Below are positions 51,933 to 54,708 of a stretch of 54,708 nt of DNA, piece by piece. The DNA lies in contig JAFURF010000010.1 in assembly GCA_017471965.1 (NCBI GenBank), positions 1 to 54,708 on the forward strand. The letters are read 5' to 3'. Origin of the DNA: Bacteroidales bacterium (GTDB lineage: Bacteria > Bacteroidota > Bacteroidia > Bacteroidales > UBA932). Both the position numbers and the translations under genes were made by a program. A model generated the notes under the pieces. It was not told where the DNA came from. It saw only the letters and a list, made by a program, of their open reading frames with translations, and made no database searches. Position 1 is the stretch's first letter, and the number at the start of each line of letters is the position of its first letter.

Positions 51933-52511
51933 ATGCATAACAAACATATCCCTGAATTGGCCTACCTCCTGTCAGAGGTAGAAAAGAAATATGGCCGCAG
52001 AGTGGCCACATCAACGGATTTCGAATCATTATCTGTAGTCATCGAACACCAGACAGGAGAACTTGTCTCATCATCGACACTCAAAAGACTATGGGGCTAT
52101 GTAAGCCTCAATCCCACTCCAAGGATGTCCACTCTGGACATTCTGTCGCGCTTCATCGGGCATAAGGATTTCAGGCATTTCTGCCGGTCACTGACTGACA
52201 GCAATATCTTTTCATCGACATTCTTTTCGTCCAGATGCCTTGTGACGTCTGACCTCTCTATCGGACAGAAAGTCGTCATCGGATGGGCTCCAGACAGAAT
52301 CATCCGACTCAGATACTGCGGAGAGCACAACTTTGAAGTAGAGGATTCCGTCAATTCACAACTGAAGACAGGAGACAGGTTCGAACTTTCCGAAATCATC
52401 CTCGGATATCCTCTTTTCATTTCAAGGATATTACGTGATGGAGAATATACTCCGTCATATGTGGCCGGACAACACGGCGGAATCAACATGCTTGATCTTG
52501 AACAGGATTAA
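51933..52511 (+). CDS. Putative DNA-binding protein, Bacteroidales family
   Basis: A 192-residue cytosolic protein without a named family that I can recall. The N-terminal 90 residues form a helical module (VVIEHQTGELVSSSTLKRLWGYVSLNPTP; TLDILSRFIGHKDFRHFC). The SSSTLKRLWGYV segment resembles a recognition helix and recurs in uncharacterised Bacteroidales proteins. The C-terminal half is beta-rich (IGQKVVIGWAPDRIIRLRYCGEHNFEVE), possibly a small ligand-binding barrel. It starts 1 nt after the stalk gene, so it is co-transcribed with the fimbrillin operon, and it overlaps the convergent kinase gene by 4 nt. A regulatory role is inference. Confidence 0.65.
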   Translation: MHNKHIPELAYLLSEVEKKYGRRVATSTDFESLSVVIEHQTGELVSSSTLKRLWGYVSLNPTPRMSTLDILSRFIGHKDFRHFCRSLTDSNIFSSTFFSSRCLVTSDLSIGQKVVIGWAPDRIIRLRYCGEHNFEVEDSVNSQLKTGDRFELSEIILGYPLFISRILRDGEYTPSYVAGQHGGINMLDLEQD

Positions 52512-53536
52512 AGTATCTGATTCAGTGCATCATTGAAAAGATCATCAAGGTCCGAGGCATCAATCGATTCTTCGGACACTTTTGTTTTCACAGTATCCTT
52601 ACGAGGGGAAACGGGCCTGAGAGGTTCTTCCGCCGATACGACTTCTTCAACGGTCGGCAACACGGGCTCTTCCGGAAAAATTTCCTCCTTCTGTTCAAGG
52701 GCATCATTACCCATGGAAACCCATAGATCGCGAAGCAGGAAAGCAGAAGTCAATATCACCATTATCGTGATGACAGATACAAGGAACCTGGCAAAAAGTC
52801 TCCGACCGGCATTCTGCATAGCAGTCTTGACTTGCATGGCATTGGCGAAACGCAGGTTCCTGTCCCTCCTGAGGCACTTGGACGCCACATGACCGTATGC
52901 ATCCGTCATTTCATTGATAACCATTCCCAAAGACCAGATGTCACTTCGTCCGTCAATCTGCTCTCCTGCCATCAGTTCGGGAGACGCATAGACTTTGGTT
53001 CCGGCAGGAGCCTTGAAGGCATTGTAGGAGTCCCCATCAGACAGGCCGAAATCGATTATCTTGACATTCTGCCCATTATATGTCACCAGTATGTTCTCCG
53101 GCTTGAGATCACGATGAACGACCTGTTTCCTATGCATATAGTCCAGAGCATCACATATCTCGCAGATGAGTTTCCTGGCCAAGGGACGGTCTATTTTCCC
53201 GTCCAGAATCAGTCTTTCAAGGCTGCATCCATCCACCCATTCCATAACGATGCAGTTGCCGATGCCCGGAAGATCCACCATCCCGTAGTATTGGCAGATG
53301 TTGCTGTGAGTCAGGGAGAAGCCGATGTTGAAATCCTTCTTCAGAAGTTCTTCGTATATATGGTCGCCTCGATACTCCGGCTTCAAAGCCTTATAGACGA
53401 AGAATCGTCCGTTCTTGCTACCCCTATACAGAACATTGAATCCGTCCTCAGAATCATGGATGATTTCGAGGCTGTCGGAGGTGATCGGAGAATCTCCCGG
53501 ACCACTTGTCATGAAAAAGCCGGACGGTCCAAGCAT
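52508..53536 (-). CDS. Eukaryotic-type Ser/Thr protein kinase, membrane-anchored
   Basis: A 342-residue Hanks-type kinase. The catalytic lysine is K49 (VYKALK). HRDLKPEN has D143 and N148, DFG is at 162-164, and SPE (185-187) stands in for APE. The C-lobe is short: only about 45 residues follow SDIWSLG before a single membrane helix (about 250-268). The helix is followed by an acidic, Pro-rich tail (EEIFPEEPVLPTVEEVV) with no PASTA or other sensor domain. The glycine-rich loop is weak. It converges with the DNA-binding-like gene (4-nt overlap) and is divergent from a barrel protein. Substrates are unknown; control of the adjacent surface operon is speculative. Confidence 0.9.
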   Translation of the reverse strand: MLGPSGFFMTSGPGDSPITSDSLEIIHDSEDGFNVLYRGSKNGRFFVYKALKPEYRGDHIYEELLKKDFNIGFSLTHSNICQYYGMVDLPGIGNCIVMEWVDGCSLERLILDGKIDRPLARKLICEICDALDYMHRKQVVHRDLKPENILVTYNGQNVKIIDFGLSDGDSYNAFKAPAGTKVYASPELMAGEQIDGRSDIWSLGMVINEMTDAYGHVASKCLRRDRNLRFANAMQVKTAMQNAGRRLFARFLVSVITIMVILTSAFLLRDLWVSMGNDALEQKEEIFPEEPVLPTVEEVVSAEEPLRPVSPRKDTVKTKVSEESIDASDLDDLFNDALNQIL

Positions 53537-53555
53537 AAAGGTCAGATTAGTTACT

Positions 53556-53563
53556 CAAAGATA
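53556..53563 (-). promoter_or_regulatory. -7 box of the kinase gene
   Basis: TATCTTTG on the minus strand, 19 nt before the kinase ATG. Confidence 0.55.
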
Positions 53564-53575
53564 GTGCTTTTTTAC

Positions 53576-53583
53576 TAAATTTG
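53576..53583 (+). promoter_or_regulatory. -7 box of the barrel-protein gene
   Basis: TAAATTTG ends 6 nt before ATG 53590, so the transcript would be leaderless or nearly so. Confidence 0.45.
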
Positions 53584-53589
53584 CATGAT

Positions 53590-54519
53590 ATGAAAACCGG
53601 ATTGAGACATATTCTCTGCCTTGTCTGCCTTATTCTGGCCTCATTCTCTCTAAGAGGGCAAAACCAGTCGGATTCGGATGTCTTATTGAACCGATATGAA
53701 CTTTTGTGCGCAGAGTGCGTCAGCCTCAGATCCAAGGTAAATGCCGGTGAAAAAGTATCAAGGAAGCAGGCAAAGGACATGCTTGATGCGTTTGTAAAGA
53801 TGAATGGTGAGATCAAGTCTGCCGCAGATTCCCTTTCTGATGACCAGAAGAGGCGTTTTGAAGCCGTCAACAGATGGTTTGCCACCGGAGTAAGGCCTTT
53901 AATGCTAAGTCATCAGACATTTGCATCTTGCCCCAAAGCCCTTCAAGCACCAAAAGTGACGACAGAGATCACCATTCCATGGCCGGCACCTCAGACGGAA
54001 CCGGTTAGCGCTCCACAAGAAAACCATTTCTTCAGACCACGCTACACCGTGCTGGCTTCAGTTTCTTACCCGGATGCTTCATTCGGGGCAATGTTCGGCA
54101 TACAGGCACGCTCCAAAGCAAAGGGAAAAGCAACATGGGGCGGATATGTCCATTTCAAGAGCAATTTTGATTTCAGCGAACCGTCCTACTTCTGTTCCGG
54201 TGACGGCGTCCTTGAGAACGGAGGGGCTTTCTGGCCGAGCGGAGACAAGCAGAACAGCACACTGAAAGTGACAGGCGGCATTCTTGCAGGAGTAAACAGA
54301 TGGCTCAACATCTACGCAGGCCTCGGGTACGGCTGCAAAAGATTGTATTGGGAAGATATCGACGGCCAATGGGCTCAGGTCCGTGATTTTTCTTACGCCG
54401 GTCTGGCATCAGAAGCAGGATTGATTTTCTCATGGCGTCACATATCGGTCGGAGCAGGCATCTCCACCATCGGTTTCCGCACTCCATCATTCGACCTTTC
54501 AGTCGGCATCTCCTTCTGA
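53590..54519 (+). CDS. Putative outer-membrane beta-barrel protein
   Basis: A 309-residue exported protein of no family I recognise. The signal peptide (MKTGLRHILCLVCLILASFSLRGQ) is followed by a charged helical segment (about 25-105: ECVSLRSKVNAGEKVSRKQAKDML) and a Pro-rich linker (WPAPQTEPVSAP). The C-terminal 150 residues alternate polar and aromatic residues in beta-strand fashion (YTVLASVSYPDASFGAMFG; NIYAGLGYGCKRLYW) and end in SVGISF with a terminal Phe, as in outer-membrane barrels. ATG 53590 is preferred to the in-frame TTG at 53581, which lies within the promoter. It shares its promoter region with the divergent kinase. Confidence 0.72.
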   Translation: MKTGLRHILCLVCLILASFSLRGQNQSDSDVLLNRYELLCAECVSLRSKVNAGEKVSRKQAKDMLDAFVKMNGEIKSAADSLSDDQKRRFEAVNRWFATGVRPLMLSHQTFASCPKALQAPKVTTEITIPWPAPQTEPVSAPQENHFFRPRYTVLASVSYPDASFGAMFGIQARSKAKGKATWGGYVHFKSNFDFSEPSYFCSGDGVLENGGAFWPSGDKQNSTLKVTGGILAGVNRWLNIYAGLGYGCKRLYWEDIDGQWAQVRDFSYAGLASEAGLIFSWRHISVGAGISTIGFRTPSFDLSVGISF

Positions 54520-54570
54520 CAATCCCTCACGATTGACTCCAATCTTACCCGCCGTGTGAGAGTTACAGAA

Positions 54571-54708
54571 ATCGAGTAGGAGGTAAACGAAAGTAATGGA
54601 GTTTATCTCCTACTTTCGTTTACCGACCTCTCACACCACCGTACATGCGGGTCCGCATACGGCGGTTCCTTACATCCGATGATACTTTTCGTAGTATCCT
54701 ATCAATGA
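54571..54708 (-). mobile_element. Group II intron, 3' end (domains V and VI, partial)
   Basis: Reading leftward, the end of an intron-encoded reverse transcriptase (54708-54670) is followed by a domain V-like hairpin (54666-54635). Its lower stem ACCGCCGTA pairs with TACGGTGGT, with a two-base bulge on one side, a short upper stem TGCG/CGCA and a GACC loop. Next is a domain VI-like hairpin (54624-54582) with a perfect 14-bp stem of GGTAAACGAAAGTA and its complement. The intron end is placed near 54571 by the spacing after domain VI and is approximate. The 5' part of the intron lies beyond the window. Confidence 0.82.
54670..54708 (-). CDS. ltrA: Group II intron reverse transcriptase/maturase, C-terminal fragment
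   Basis: The last 12 codons and TAA stop of an open frame entering from the right edge: SLIGYYEKYHRM. The GYYEKYH ending is the characteristic C-terminus of LtrA-type intron-encoded reverse transcriptases. The stop lies 4 nt before domain V, exactly where the ORF of domain IV should end. The full protein would provide splicing (maturase) and retrohoming. Only the tail is visible, so intactness cannot be judged. Confidence 0.82.
   Translation of the reverse strand, partial: SLIGYYEKYHRM

Overview
The window comes from a member of the Bacteroidota, almost certainly order Bacteroidales, and reads like a gut- or rumen-type commensal of about 50% GC. The evidence is a SusC/SusD pair, a one-protein hybrid two-component regulator, many lipoproteins, three fimbrillin-like (Mfa-type) proteins, and promoters with the Bacteroidota -7 box TAnnTTTG, several with TTG 19-20 nt upstream. 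I see no tRNA, rRNA or CRISPR array.

Layout. 1-6.2 kb is housekeeping: the start of rplC leaving leftward, then a rightward run of cdaA (c-di-AMP synthase), mutS2, a small lipoprotein, a YraN-type nuclease, mannose-1-phosphate guanylyltransferase and a YqeY protein. 6.2-16 kb is mixed: secreted GH31, aquaporin, a GH35-like glycosidase translationally coupled to a type-B carboxylesterase, an ECF sigma factor with a four-helix membrane partner, and an SLC13-type transporter. 16-23 kb is an aspartate-family amino-acid block: an Lrp regulator divergent from metX, thrA, metY and asd, followed by the convergent DUF456 gene. 23.4-28.3 kb holds aminopeptidase P, an SGNH hydrolase, a DUF4434 lipoprotein and a Tat-exported dipeptide epimerase.

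28.3-43.4 kb is a compact polysaccharide utilisation locus: susC, susD, a SusE-like gene, two GH53 endo-galactanases and a GH2 beta-galactosidase on the minus strand, with the hybrid sensor/regulator divergent from susC. The enzyme set predicts growth on pectic beta-1,4-galactan (type I arabinogalactan). The endo-galactanases cut at the surface, SusCD imports oligosaccharides, and GH2 finishes them.

43.4-45.5 kb has a GtrA protein, a GT4 glycosyltransferase and what looks like an internally deleted patatin gene. 45.5-52.5 kb is the most unusual part: an operon of a fimbrillin-like lipoprotein, a 1181-residue fusion (fimbrillin domain, BspA-type leucine-rich repeats, BACON domain, M64 IgA-type metallopeptidase), a second small fimbrillin-like lipoprotein, a lipoprotein with two FN3-like domains joined by a long Pro/Glu stalk, and a small putative DNA-binding protein. 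A eukaryotic-type Ser/Thr kinase converges on it, followed by an outer-membrane barrel protein. The right edge is the 3' end of a group II intron on the minus strand: the last residues of its reverse transcriptase, then domains V and VI.

Between genes I found a family of long GC-rich palindromic repeats (3657-3761, 20230-20340, 23341-23445). Each starts within 4-12 nt of a stop codon. At least two share a common core inside outer arms that differ from locus to locus.
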